DNA of 64,000 nt. Origin: Chimonanthus salicifolius. Its lineage: Eukaryota > Streptophyta > Magnoliopsida > Laurales > Calycanthaceae. The position numbers and the translations under genes were made by a program. Below are positions 11,413 through 23,573 of this stretch, piece after piece (the stretch's first letter is position 1; every line of letters starts with the position of its first letter). The stretch covers positions 7,984,025-8,048,024 of the forward strand of contig CM023542.1 of the NCBI GenBank assembly GCA_013350335.1, written 5' to 3'. The notes under the pieces were generated by a model. The model was not told the origin of the DNA. It searched no databases and worked only from the letters and a program-made list of their open reading frames with translations.

Positions 11413-13104
11413 TCAGACACCAGTCAATCTTGTTTTCATAGGAGCATCAGGTGTTGCAGGAGTTTCAGAAACGGCTGTAGCAGCTGGTGTGGCAAGAGAT
11501 GCAAAGGCAGCAGCAGGTGTGGCAAGAGGTGCAGAGATAGCAGCGGGAGTGGGAGCAGGTCTAGTTGATTTTGCAGTGGAGTCTGGAGCATGAGCTGGAG
11601 ATGCAGGTGGAGATGAAGCTGTAGCATCAGCTGGAGATGGATCAGCTGGAGCAGCAGCAGCATCATCATCTGGAGATGCAGCAGCAGCAGCATCATCATC
11701 TGGAGATGCAGCAGCAGCAGCATCAGGAGATGCATTTGGAGATGCAGCAGCAGCAGCTGGAGATGCATCAGTTGGAGATGCATCGGACTCTAGAGCAGCA
11801 GACTCTGGAACAGCAGGTGGAGATGCAACCTGTGTGGCTGGATGTGCAGGTGGAATAACGATGCCCATATGACTTGCTAAAGCATCCAATGTTCTATCCA
11901 TCTTGTCCAAGCGACTGATGACATACTCCTTGAATTCTCTGAAATAAGCTCGTTCAGATTCATTGGTGGTACTAGAAGTTGCAGAAGTAGAGGCAACATG
12001 TGTCGAACGACGGGCATGGGTAGGTGGAAGTGGTTGAACATATCCGGGTTCAAGCTGATGGTATTCAATCTCTCGGACTTCAACTTCTTTGGTTTGTCTT
12101 TTGGTGCCCTTTTCTTTCTGAACCCAAACACCGTCGACCAGTTTATAGCCAATAAATTTTATTGTGGTGTCATTTAGACTGTCTGAATGTTTGAGATCAA
12201 TTCTATCCTCCATGGGAAGAGGAACTTTGAATTTCCTAAAAATTGAGGTTAGAAGGACTGCATAGGGAAGAAGGGCTTTGTGTTTTTTGTTTGTAACTTG
12301 GATATGTTTGAGAACAAGATATCCAAGGCTGACATTCCTTTTATTGAGGAAGCACCACATCACAAATAGATCCAAATATGAAATTTCGTCGACATGTCTA
12401 CCTCTTGGAAGAATGTTGTTAAGAATGGTGAGGTGAACAATGCGTCATTCTAGAGTGATTTGACTGGCAGAGACCTTAAAGAGAGAAGTAATATCAGTCC
12501 TATTGCATATCTCTTTTAAAATGTCTAGTGTACTGTAATCCTCCATAACAATCCAACTGTTTGTTTCATACCTTCGGACTCCTCCTGTAGGTATCTGAAA
12601 CATCTCTTCCAATGATTCCACAGTCAGTTCAACTTTGACTCCACGTACTATAGTCACAATAGCATTACCGGTAGCTTTGGTAATGTTACAGTAAAATTCC
12701 CTTACAAGGGTGGGATAGTAGAAATTGTTTTCCTGTTGAAGAAATTTTACCCACCCGACACCCTGAAAGAACTCTTTCAAACGAAATGGATATGCATCAT
12801 ACATACTTAGGTTGATACTCTTACCAGGAGTCACTTTCCTTTGGAATAATCCACTTTTGAAGCGTTTGAAACCTTCGTCCGACACGAACAGATGTGCCAT
12901 TCCTCGAAATTTGGTCCTTCTCGGCTCAGTAGCCTCCTCGCCAAGGGTTCTCTCTTCAACTCTCTCTTCAGTCGCAGTTCTTTCCTCTGTTCTCTCTACT
13001 GTTCTCTCCTGACCTCTCTCTTCATTAGCCGCCTCAGTTCTCTGCCTCTTTGTTGGACTAGAGACGGCTGCTACCCTCCCCTTTCCGCGAGTCTTCGGTG
13101 CCAT
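11413..13104 (-). pseudogene. Putative plant transposon protein (Transposase_32-like), one in-frame stop
   Basis: One continuous minus-strand frame of 563 codons, broken only by a TGA at codon 220 (12445-12447). The N-terminus is basic and Glu/Arg-rich. Residues about 70-310 match my recollection of the plant transposon-protein domain (Pfam Transposase_32, PF20167): VREFYCN, an EEMFQIP segment, then after the stop RIVHLTILNNILPRG, DLFVMW and LGYLVLKHI. Residues about 430-555 are Ala/Ser/Pro/Asp repeats of low complexity. The frame stays open after the TGA, so the stop is probably recent or a single base error. Its role in transposition is unproven. Confidence 0.72.
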
Positions 13105-13189
13105 CGAGTGTAGTAGGTGCAGAAGAATTAGGGAAAGAGAAGAGATTGAAATTCCGATGAGATTCGCAGAAGAGATTTAGAAAATGGAG

Positions 13190-13860
13190 TCAATTTGAGG
13201 GAGAATCGGACCGCCAAGGGTTGTCGGATCGCCAAGGGTTCGGGAGTTGGGGAAGAAAAAACAGGAATGGACTTAAACCTCTCAATTTGGGTTATAATAT
13301 AACCTTAAGTTGACATTTCGGCGAGCCGAATCGACCTTTCGGTAATCCGAATTAGATATTATGGGCGATCCGAATGTATTGAGAGGTGCACAGGCTTAAG
13401 GTCGGCTCGCCAAAAAATTATTAGCGAGCCGAATGGGAGATAATCGGATCGCCAAGAATTGCTTGACAAGCTGAATACAGGAAACCATCGGCTCGCCAAG
13501 AATGCTTGGCGATCCGATTTGGACGAGATTCCTCTGTATCTAGAGGAAAGACATAATCGGCTCGCCAAGAATTTCTTAGCGAACCGAATTGTACTAGAGC
13601 AGAGGAAAGAGAGAATCGACTCGGCAAGAAATTCTTGGCGATCCAAATTTTACCAGAGCAGAGCAAAGAGAGAATCCAGATCGCCAAGAATTTCCTACCG
13701 AGCCGAATACAGGAAACCATGGCTCGCCAAGATTTCTTGGCGAACCGAATTGTACTAGAACTGAGAATCCAGATCGCCAAGAATTTCCTGGTAAGCCGAA
13801 TACAGGAAACTATTGGCTCGCCAAGAATTCTTGGCGAATCGAATACAGGCACATATTTTG
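13190..13860. repeat. Array of about nine palindromic modules
   Basis: Modules of about 30-35 bp, each made of a CTCGCCAAGAAT-type arm followed by its inverted partner ATTCTTGGCGA(A/T)CCGAAT, lie near 13403, 13452, 13490, 13557, 13617, 13678, 13722, 13770 and 13815. Two spacers alternate, one with ACAGGAAACCAT, the other a TGTACTAGAGCAGAGGAAAG type. Half-sites extend left to about 13200. The core matches the box in the element's terminal repeats. The array sits just upstream of the transposon-protein ORF on the minus strand. Confidence 0.85.
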
Positions 13861-14093
13861 TTTCTCATTCTTTTCTATTCAATTTTTACAACCCGATCCC
13901 AAAATGAAATCATCCCCATGTTACTATATTTAACAAAATTCAAATACAGTAACATTAGAAACAAGGCACTTTTGCGAAATTCAACAATATCATTTCATTG
14001 ATTTTCCAAATAAGTACATATGAGTATGAGAGGGGGAAAAAAAACATTATCAAAATGTTTACAAAATATCCTCCAAAAACAAGTCATCAAAAA

Positions 14094-14567
14094 CTATCTA
14101 ATCAGAGTCATCAGAGTCATCGGAGCTGCTGGAGAAGGAGAAGGGTCGATACATCGGTTAAGGTTGACAATCGATTTTTTTAATGTAGAGAATTCTTCAT
14201 TGGCACTCTGGCTAAATTCTTCCATGAATTTTTCTAGTCCATCCAGAATCGGCTCAATCTGAGACACACGTTCTTCGATTTTGCAAATAAATCGAATCAG
14301 GCTTTGTCGAGGCTTAGGATTATTTGCATTTTCGCCATTCACGCCTGGCTCAGGGTCGGCATTTTCGACATTCACGCCTGGCTGAGGGTTTGCATTTTCG
14401 ACATTAACGCATCCTTCTTCATTTGAGTTCTCCAGCAAGGAGATTACTTCTACTACTTCTGTTTTGCCTCTAACGTTTTTTGCAGATTTAGACCTGAGAA
14501 AATACGGACGAGTTCTCCTCGGAGCAGTGCCAGCACGGCTAGATTCAGCAACCTCTCTTTTAGACAT
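14094..14567 (-). CDS. Small unknown ORF inside the Mutator-like element
   Basis: 157 residues from the ATG at 14567, a start chosen because the upstream in-frame extension to 14726 is Ser/Phe/Leu-rich and looks untranslated. The N-terminus is basic (APRRTRPYFLRSKSAKNVRG), the middle holds three short near-repeats with NVENA(N/D)P(Q/E)PGVN, and the C-terminal half could form a coiled coil. I do not recognise the family. It lies first in minus-strand order, with the palindrome array between it and the transposon-protein ORF, so the two could be parts of one transcript. Expression is not shown. Confidence 0.45.
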   Translation of the reverse strand: MSKREVAESSRAGTAPRRTRPYFLRSKSAKNVRGKTEVVEVISLLENSNEEGCVNVENANPQPGVNVENADPEPGVNGENANNPKPRQSLIRFICKIEERVSQIEPILDGLEKFMEEFSQSANEEFSTLKKSIVNLNRCIDPSPSPAAPMTLMTLIR

Positions 14568-14770
14568 GTTGCTTGAAGTTTCTAAGGCACGAGAGGAAAG
14601 GAGAAAGAAGAGATTGGAGAAGTAAATGAAGAGGAAAGGAAAGGAGAAAGAAGATGTTGGAGAAGTAAATGAGGAGGAAAGCGTGGGAGAACAGAGGTTG
14701 GTAGTTGGCAGTTGGTAGGTGTTCATTTAAAATCAAGGCGATGAATATTAAAAAACAGAGTCAAAGGTAG

Positions 14771-15115
14771 AATTCGGCTTGCCGAGTTCCATTAAGGAAT
14801 CCGGTTAGTGATCCGTTTTTGGCATTTGGTGAATTCGGCTCTCCGAGTTCCATTAAGGGATCCGGTGGGTGATCCGTTTTTTTACATTCGGTGAATTCGG
14901 CTCGCCAAAGGCCATCAAGGGATCCGGTCTGTGATCCGTTTTGGGACATTCCAATAATCGGTGCATTCGGTTCGCCAAGCGAGATTCAAGTATCCGGTTT
15001 GGTGATCCGAGTTGGAACTTTTCTCATGATTACGGTACGGACGGAAAGGGTAAAATCGGTAACAGTCAAATCCCGTGTCCGTGGACACAAAATGCCCGTG
15101 GGAGGATCGCGCTCC
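14771..15115 (-). repeat. Right terminal inverted repeat of the Mutator-like element
   Basis: Reverse complement of the left repeat, with the same tandem boxes but fewer units. It ends exactly at the second copy of the 9-bp target duplication. Confidence 0.88.
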
Positions 15116-15124
15116 ATTGCACTT

Positions 15125-18100
15125 GACTTGAATATCCAAGTTTAAGTTTACTTGAAAGCAAGACGAGCATGACTCAAGATTGAAAGTTGAAAGTTGAAAC
15201 AATTATAATATGAGTAATGACATCTAAACCTGTAATCTCTTTTTGTCTGCACCGGTTATTTAATTTTTTATTTACATTCCAATTTTGCCCTTTTATCTCC
15301 TTTTCCACTCGCCTCATTTCCCCGAGAGTTCTGTTTCATTTCCTCCTCTTTCCATCGGATTTATCCATTTCTCCCTATCACTGGTCATCTCTCCCTCTCT
15401 CGGAGAAGAAATGGGGAGGAAGAAGGAAGGTGACGGGATCGGTTGGGGGCCGGGACAGCAACTTGGATGGGTTATGGTCGAGGTTGCGTTGAGTGGGCTA
15501 GATGGATTAGGACGGGGGTTATAATAGGCTTGGGGTAAGGTCAAAGACTTGGTCCAAGTGGGGTCAAGAGGTCTCAGGGCGAATGGGGTGATGGAAATCG
15601 ATGTGGGAAACAGGATGGTTGTAGGAGGCTGCGATGGACAGATAGGGTTGGCGTGAGTTCTGAGAGGGGAGAGAGATGGGGTGAAGATGAAGGCTATGGA
15701 AGTGGTGATCACAACTCACAACTGGTGGGTGGGGCACCTCTGATCAGAAACACAGATTCTCGGCAGTGATCTGGGAGTACAAGGCAGCAACAGTGGAATC
15801 AGGGAGGCAGCACCGAACCAACTTGAGGCTGCAGTGGAGAGCACGGCTTCAAGCGTGGCAGTAGATCTAGAACTCAGTCACGACAATGGCAGATTTTGAA
15901 CTGGTACTTCCGTTCGCAGTATTGTAGAAAACTGGAAGCTCCTGGACAGCAGGAGATGGGGTCTGCAGTGATGGAACTCGGGCAGACCTTCGTACTGTAG
16001 CTAGAAGAGGGAAGAGAACAGAGAGAAGAAGAAAGGAGAGAAGAAATAGAGGAAATAAGATTAACAATGCTTGATTGAATTCTGGGTTGTTCCCATTTCC
16101 ATCCACAGTATCCTCTTTATAACAAGCCAAGGTCGGCGGGTAGGAAAAGTCGGGATTGACAGGCTTGAAATGGAAGTTTCTCTACAGCACTTGTTTAGGA
16201 AAGGACACAGCTCGGCACCGGTGGGAAGGGGAGGACGATGGATTGTTTAATTCATGAAGATTGGTTTGATGGTCAAGAACTGCTTGAGATGTAGGTCTTC
16301 CATTCAAATCTCTAGTTTGGTGCTTTAAGAGACCAAGATACATTCGTCTTAAAAAAAATAAGAGCATGAGATGAATGTTTGATAAATTATAAGAAGATAT
16401 CATATTAGCCATGCAAGCATTTTATAATACGCATTCATGCTAAAACAAGTTAGGCTCGTGCTCAAGTTCAAACTTTAAAGAGGTTGAGCTAACCCAAATC
16501 AAGCAAAGTCTAGCTTGAGCTTAGCCTTGTTTTTTCAACAGCAGCCTAGCACTTAGGTTGCAGGCGTTTGCAATATGCTCATGGAGTCCTAATCAAGGAC
16601 GATGAGGCTGATTTGAAGCCCTCTTCAAACCAGACCCAAGTCTTGGACGGCAATAGTCCAGACTCCAGAACAAAGCAACTCTAAGTTGCAGTCGTTGGCG
16701 GTGGTGTCATTCAGAACCAGATTCATTGGAAGAAGAATATAAAAGTTGCAGAGGGAGGCACTTGCGACTGAGTTGATCGTGATCTGATCTCAAGGCCCAG
16801 GTAATCCCGATTTCTTTCTTAGAATTCTGGATTAATTGAATCAAAGTACAGTTGATTGAGTCATTGAATCAAAGTACAGTTGATTGAGTCATTAAACATT
16901 TAAACCACCCGAAACTGCTGAGGCTTTAATTAACTGGAACGATCCTGTTCTTGAGGTCAGAGAACATAAGGATAACTGTGGTCTTGTTTTTTGAACTGAA
17001 CCGCGTATGTGGGTTCTTTTTTTTTTCTTTTTTTGAAATGTTCATGTATACTCCTCTCTCAATTGAGTTGTCTGATGCATTTTGGGACTTAATAGCTCAA
17101 ACATAATACATATTGTATCAGGCAAAATAGACCCCTAATGTGTACAAAATTGCTGACCCTTTCATTTTGAAAGTTTCTTACCCACGTCTATGAGAAAAGA
17201 TTGCGGAGTGAAGTGAAGTGAGGTCTGAAATTCTTCCATGATACAAGGTACTCATGTTATGATATTGGTTTCCTAGGTTTTCATCATAAAGGTAATGGTC
17301 ATAAAAGTAGTAGTGAGAGCTAAATTGATAGTGAGCCCATATACAATAATTTGTTAATTTTAATAGTGAATGTCAATTTAGCTAAATGAAAAAAAATGAG
17401 TGATAGATGATCACAAAATATTATATCAGGCCCTTTTGAAAGGGGATTAGCAAGCATGTAGTTGATCATCCGATAAGCTCTTTATTCATCTATCTGATCG
17501 GACAGAGGTCTTCTCCATCCATGGCAAACTGGTTCTGAATGTACAAAAAATAATTTCTGAAAGAGTTTAATGGTTATTTTTCAGAAAAGCACTTCTGATA
17601 CAGGAAAGAGGAGGGAGCACCCACTGGCGAAAACAGAGGCACCTACGGGTGTAACTGCAGGAGGTTCGAGCCCTCCGGGTGCACAGGTCGATTTTCCAAC
17701 AAAAATGGTCTCGTCTGGAATGGGCGTGAGATCGACCGCAAAAAACAGAAACAGAGGATCGGAAACACCTTTAAAAGGAGAAAAATTCTTGACCAAACGA
17801 CGCCATGACCTGTATTGTAAAGCATGCCTACAGTAGCAAGCAAACATCTAAGCAACTATATTCAGACCAGATAGATAGACCCAACCATTTGTAATTTACT
17901 GGTCAGTCCAGGACAGGCTACACATTTAGGCGACAAGGTATATAGACCCAGCTTCTCCAATGTATCGACGGTTCTGCCAACATGAGCCAAGGTCCGACCT
18001 GGTTGCCCGTGACCCAGATGGGCCACCAACAGCCAATCCTGTTTTGTAAAGCATACAGGAGGAATAAAATAAGAGAGAGAATCTAGCATGTATCATTAAA

Positions 18101-18269
18101 ATTCATGAAGCATGAAAAGCTCATACAACATTTACAGAAAAGGAGCACCAGACTTGTGACTGTTTGCATACAAAAAGATGTAAAACTAAAATAAACAGTC
18201 TCCAAAGCGGAAAACCAGATTTGCATAACTGGCTTTACTCAGAAGTAATTCAAAATGTACTGTCTAACT
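15125..18269. other. Intergenic DNA without a recognised gene
   Basis: Open frames at 15314-15712 and 15867-16130 have low-complexity translations and no family I know. A 28-bp tandem duplication lies at 16835-16890. About 16449-16530 is an inverted-repeat stretch (GGCTCGTGCTCAAG against CTTGAGCTTAGCC), perhaps a small MITE. A frame at 17570-17836 resembles no protein family I recognise. Confidence 0.5.
16835..16890. repeat. 28-bp tandem duplication
   Basis: Two identical 28-bp units beginning ATTGAATCAAAGTACAG at 16835 and 16863. Confidence 0.9.
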
Positions 18270-21200
18270 TTAAGTCTGTTGTCCAGCTCTCTCCTCTCCA
18301 TCTTTTCTAGTGGGTGGTGCCTCACAGATTACAGTGTTTCCTACATCTTCCGAATTGATGAACTTACTAGTGCTTTCACCCAAACAAGGCTCATTACTAA
18401 AGGATGGTCGAATTAGTTTTCTTTTCTTGTTCTTCCTAGAAGAGCCACCATGATCAGAGAATACTGTTTCTGTTTCGCTTGCAGCCTTCCGAGCTTCCCT
18501 CCTGCGCTTGAAATCCAAGAATGCACTTTCATTGATCTCTTCAACTGTTCCACCACTGTGCCCCAAGTCTTCTTCACTTTCAAAAGCATCAGCAGCACCA
18601 ACATCGATGTCTGTTGTGCTACCTCTGCGACTGCTATTGTTCTGCATATTCCTCAATTTAAATTTTCTCACTGGATGCCAGCTTTTGCTCCTGAGACCCA
18701 CTTGCTCTATGAATTTAATTACATGTCTCTCGTCATTTTGTGCCTGGGGTTCAGTAAAAGACAGGCGAGAAAATACACTGGTTTTCTTATTACAAGTATC
18801 AGCATGAAGACTAGAGTCCACGAGAGTAAAACGATTGTCTTCATGACTTGTTGGATGATGGAAACCATGCCCTCCATTACCACCTCCATCCCAAGCCAAC
18901 ACTTTCCGATTGTACTCATTATTGGGTGATAAACCCTTGTAATTATGGTCTGGAAAGGATAAACCATCAATACTGGTAGAGTGTATGTTCTTTTGAAAAT
19001 ATCTCCCTCTTGAGAAAGGAATACAAGCATTGCAGGGGTCACTGAACTCAGGGACAGGAGAGGGTTGGTAAACTTTGGACATGGGAGCAACATCCAAGCT
19101 CAGGTAGTCACTGGAAGAAGAGCTCAAGGCATCTAGGGCTGTGTCAGATTGACAAAAGTAAGTGCTAGTGAAAGGGCGAATACCATCTGTTGGATATGGC
19201 ATTTGTAACCCGTATGGATGAGGAACAATCGAGGCAATCCTCTGTTCATCATCACTTGCATTTAGAATGGTTTCCTTAGAGTACTCATTCAGATTAGTCC
19301 TAGGTAGATCATTGTAACTGCACAAGTTAGCTTGTTTTGTACCATTTTCCATGTCATTTTCATTCTCCATCATATCATTTGTTACAGTTACTCTAATTCT
19401 ACCATTCAAACTATAAGGCATGAACCATTTCTTGGCATTGATAGTCATCTGTGAATAAAACAACTTCAATAACTTGTTAACCTACGACACCAAAGAGAAA
19501 TTCCATGATGTTAAGAAACAACTCCAATGTATACACATTAATAAAGAGATCCTAAATTTTCTAGTGTACAGAAAAAAGCAAACCTGTTCACTTGACAGAG
19601 AAAAGTTGAATTTGTTTTCTGTATAGTAGTTATCCTTGATGGCATCACGGAATTCATGTTCATATAGAGGATCGCAGAGCCATGACACCTTGAAACATAT
19701 CTGAATAGGAGAAAAAGAAGAAGAAAAAGAGGGGAAAAGTTAGATGACAATCCCTTGCGTGAATTGTAGAAATCACAGCTTAACTTATGGGAAAGAGTTG
19801 CAATCAACAGTGAGAACAAATTACTTCGGACTTGCATGGTTGTGTACCCAAGGTAATGCGTGCTTTTCTATTCAGAATCAGACCTTGATTTCATATGAAT
19901 TGTTCAACCAAAGTAGCAGGCAAATTTTCAGGCCTCAAGTCATAAACAAGGGCTCTGTGGTCAGAAAAATCAGATAGTAAATCCGATCAACCCAGAGACA
20001 TTATCCATTGTGAACCGATTCTTGGTGAACTGGATAATGAACTTTTCATATGGTTTATTTCAGATGTGATGAGAATGAGTAGGTTTGAAAGATCTACACT
20101 TGTATAAGAAAGTGTCTCAAAATTCTACTTAAAAAATCATTTTTTAAGTATATAGCTTCAAAAGCTGCAAAGTTTTAACTGTCCATATGACTTGAACTTA
20201 ATCCAATGGTGAGAGTGATCTGAAATGTGTTCGATGCCCCAACTCATTTTCTGGATGAACGAGCAGGACTCGAAATAAGACCTTTTCCAGTAACACAAAA
20301 TGATAAAATAAAAAGGAGACTGAGACGAGCACTTTTTTTAATGTGGTAAAACATCCAGGTGCCCATCTAGGCAAAATTTTCACTATTCTTTCAGAGAATT
20401 AACATATTTCCGTCGAATCGACAATATCAGCCTTGACTTGTGAATTTCTCGACTGATAAAATGTGGATCCATTTCTTCACTTGGGCCCACTTCAAGTTGT
20501 TCATCATTTCTGGCCGAATACAGAAGACCTCCTGTAATGACATGAACGGATATTGGCTTCTTCAACAAACGCCAAGTTTCCCACCATTCAACCCATCATG
20601 AACCAGAGAGAAGGAAATCCCATTAATGGCCCCATTTTGCTGCTATGTATTTGATACATATGCCAAATCTAACTCCCACACCACCGTCCACCACTAGCAT
20701 ACAGTTGCATCTGCAGAAGTGTACCGCGACAATGTTAGATATTGCTAGCAATGAAGAGATATACATGGCAGCCATTGAACCCAGTTGCAGCAACGTTGGG
20801 ATTTTGATCCCACAACCAGTTCAACGTCGAAGGTATGGCCAGTTGTTCACGTTGGGTTTCAACCCGCCTGGCTGTGAATCAAATCTTGGTCTGAGGAAAA
20901 CCTGAGAATGGATTGTTTGGCTTTCTCTCTTGCCACCGAGGACTCCACCGTGGGTAGTGGGGTGTCTTCTCCCTTCTTCCCATCTCTTTTTATCAATATC
21001 CATCGGTTAGTAACTGTCATGCATTTGAATTCAAACACTAACTGCAACGGATTTGAATTTCAAATAGAAGCTGTCAGATGGGTAACTGATGAGTTGGTAA
21101 CCGCTGAGTTAGACACAATCCTCTATTTTTTTGTGACTCGATCCGTTTATGGATTAGAGTGTATCTCAAAATGGGTTTAAATTTGGTACAAATCTATTCA

Positions 21201-23573
21201 TTTTTCGATTCACAACAGATAATTTCTTGATCAACCCAAGTGGATAAGAATACCTAAAAAATATCATCAATGGGATGACCCCAGTACAACAGATACTGAT
21301 GAGTCAAGCGAAAATAAAACAATTAAACAACTGTGAAGAAGTCTTTATAAAAAGAGGAGTAAGAAGGAGTAAAGAACCGCTTTGAGTCAACAGAAATAGC
21401 CAAATAATGCATGAACCGAGACAAGAAAAGGATCCACCAATAAAGGATAGAATCATGGAATAATGTCTTAAGAGAAATCAGCACATGACAAAGGATTTCC
21501 AGGTCACATTCATCCAAGGACAGAGAATGAAGAGGCAGATGATGTAAGCACCACTAATCGATAGTTTAATATATTTTGGAATTTCAATGTCGATAATTAG
21601 TATAAGAACAAGGTTGTTTAAATAAAGGACTTCTTTCCAAAATTGTTCAAATTTTCTTACTTTCCATTTTAGTTGTATCCAATTCTCACATAAGGGTTGA
21701 ATGAGTAATGGAAGATTTTGGCAAATTTCCTGAAACTTAGCTTCAGCTTGGAGGTGGGATTTAGAGGTAATAGGTTTTTAGTTTTTCTTTATTTTTTTTA
21801 AGAAAGAGGAAAAAAGGTGAAAGGACTAGGACAAGTGCGGCAAAGAAAATGACACAGAAGATGACTGCACCTGGGATTGAAAAGAAGCAGACCAAAGATT
21901 GAGACCAAGGGTTTGCAAGGATTGTGAAGGAAAAAAGGTGATGCAGAACCAACCTGCAACTTGGCAGGAAGAAGAAGATATGCATGCATCTATGACAGGA
22001 GAAGAAGAAAGGAAGAAGATAGGAAAAATGATATGCCTTAAATAAATTTTATTCAATCCATCGTGTGTTCTTTCTCTATGCAGTACATGTATTTATAATA
22101 AAACAATCCAAATGAAAATAGAAAAGAACTCTAGATTCGACTGTCCTACGAATTTGGAAGGCCACGTGAGTGGTTTCCAACTCTACTACAACTTCTAAAT
22201 TTATTTGGACTCCTAAACAAACTAGGAAAGCCACCGATCTGGCTTTCTTGGCTTTCTTGCTAAACAAGAACTCTAAAAATAAAATAAAGCGAAAATATAA
22301 AAATACTAAACATGGATCTACATGCTGCTTGTCCTACATCAAAAGGTCATCATCTTCTTCAAGTCATTTATCTCATCGACCTAGAGTTGGCATTTATATT
22401 TGGATTTGGCAAATTGTTTTCCATGGGCTAACTGTCCATCTGAATGCCCATAGGACTTGAACCAACCTTTAGATTACAACAATGAGAGCTTACCAGTTGC
22501 GACAAGAAAAACGTCTTCTTTTTGGTGAAAAAATTACAACGGGATGGGATAATATGGGATGACACTGACGCCAAATGGTACAAACTCAAACAAGAAAAGT
22601 AGAGATAATAGAAGAAATTGTGGGAAAGTAGAAAAAGTGGGGAGAGGCATTTTGTTTCAAGCAGAAACCAAAGGAACAAGCCAAAGCTTTTGGTTTCAGT
22701 TTAAGAAGAGAACACACCACTAAGAAGAAGCTGAGATTTCCCAATTATCTTTCATCACTCGATCCAGCCCTTATATAAAGACTGAATACAACTAAAATTT
22801 TAAGTAAGAAAATTAGAACAGTATAGAAACAAATCTTTTATTTTAACATTTCGCTCTTCTACTATTATTGACATTAACAAAACAGGAAATGCATATTCTA
22901 TTTACAAGCAGTGCAACCAGATGCTTGGAAAGTCAGAAGTGGAAAGGCAATTTTTTCAGATAGAGAATGGCCTAAATCATTGGCCCATCAGTTTCACTGG
23001 TTTTGCTACATTGTTACTCACTACATCCATGATCTTTATAGACATCACATTCAATAAATACTTTTTCAGCAATCAAAATCTTCCACATTCTCTCAAGAAA
23101 ATGCATGAAAAGAATCTACTGACATAGCTCCTTATAGGGCAGAGTACATTAACTATGAAGCAGTGAAGCACAATAGAACAATATTCTGGATCATCAAAAG
23201 TATCAAACCATTCCCCCAACACATACGAACACAAAGTAACTATAAACCATACAAGTTTCACAACTACCTCAGATCAAGGAAACCATACCTGTGCTGAAAA
23301 TGACTTCCCTGATGAACTGAATGCCCAAGGATCAATATTAACAGCACCATCACAAGTCGCCACAAACACTCCAAAAAGTTTTCTTTCCTCGTATTCAAAT
23401 AAAAATAGCATCATTCCCGATTTAACTTTCTTCACGAAGGATGTCATTGAAGATGGAAGACCAAAGAGCTTCCGCTTAAAACATTCTTCCTTTGTCATGC
23501 GGTTGGACATAAAAATTGCACCATGTAATGTGGAATTGTGTGCTGCAACACTCTTGTCCTCATTGAACTCCAT
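18270..23573 (-). CDS. DCD-domain protein, copy A
   Basis: Encodes a predicted 537-aa protein with an N-terminal DCD (development and cell death) domain, a plant module linked to stress and cell-death signalling. Minus-strand exons are 23289-23573, 19584-19700 and 18270-19481, all phase 0. The DCD runs from GAIFMSN (residue 17) through FGLP and LFLFEYEERKLFGVF to CDPLYEHEF and the end of exon 2. The long third exon is Ser/Asn-rich, ends with FLDFKRR and a basic KKRKLIRPSF (possible nuclear signal), and is mostly disordered. The start at MEF is chosen because exon 1 is then the same length as in copy B, and similarity upstream shows indels, as in untranslated DNA. It is shorter than copy B through losses in exon 3, and its first intron is about 3 kb larger. 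Confidence 0.88.
19990..23130. other. Extra DNA in intron 1 of DCD copy A
   Basis: Copy B's first intron is 555 bp and aligns with both ends of this 3,588-bp intron (about 19703-19980 and 23130-23288). The middle 3.1 kb has no counterpart. It holds no clear ORF; 22020-22470, with a TATTTATA-like stretch and LTR-like text, could be a decayed LTR, but I found no matched borders. Confidence 0.6.

Larger units (their letters stand above)
10511..15115. mobile_element. Mutator-like transposon with 9-bp target duplication
   Basis: A complete 4,605-bp insertion. Both ends begin GGAGCGCGATCC in inverted orientation and are flanked by a perfect 9-bp direct repeat ATTGCACTT (10502-10510 and 15116-15124), the length typical of the Mutator superfamily. 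The inverted repeats are about 345 bp, roughly 85-90% alike by eye, and are made of tandem units. Inside, read on the minus strand, are a 157-codon ORF (14567-14094), a palindrome array (about 13860-13200) and a 563-codon frame with one stop (13104-11413). I see no MURA-type transposase, so it looks non-autonomous, unless the transposon-protein ORF has that role. Confidence 0.88.

Noticed and set aside
11126..11593. 155-codon plus-strand ORF rich in Ala/Gly
   Set aside because: Shadow of the low-complexity Ala/Ser tail of the transposon-protein frame on the other strand.
17643..17700. tRNA-like string GGTTCGAGCCCTCCGG
   Set aside because: Resembles a T-loop, but no acceptor stem, D arm or anticodon arm could be placed around it.
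22020..22480. Possible solo copia LTR
   Set aside because: LTR-like flavour only; no TG/CA borders or target duplication could be fixed.
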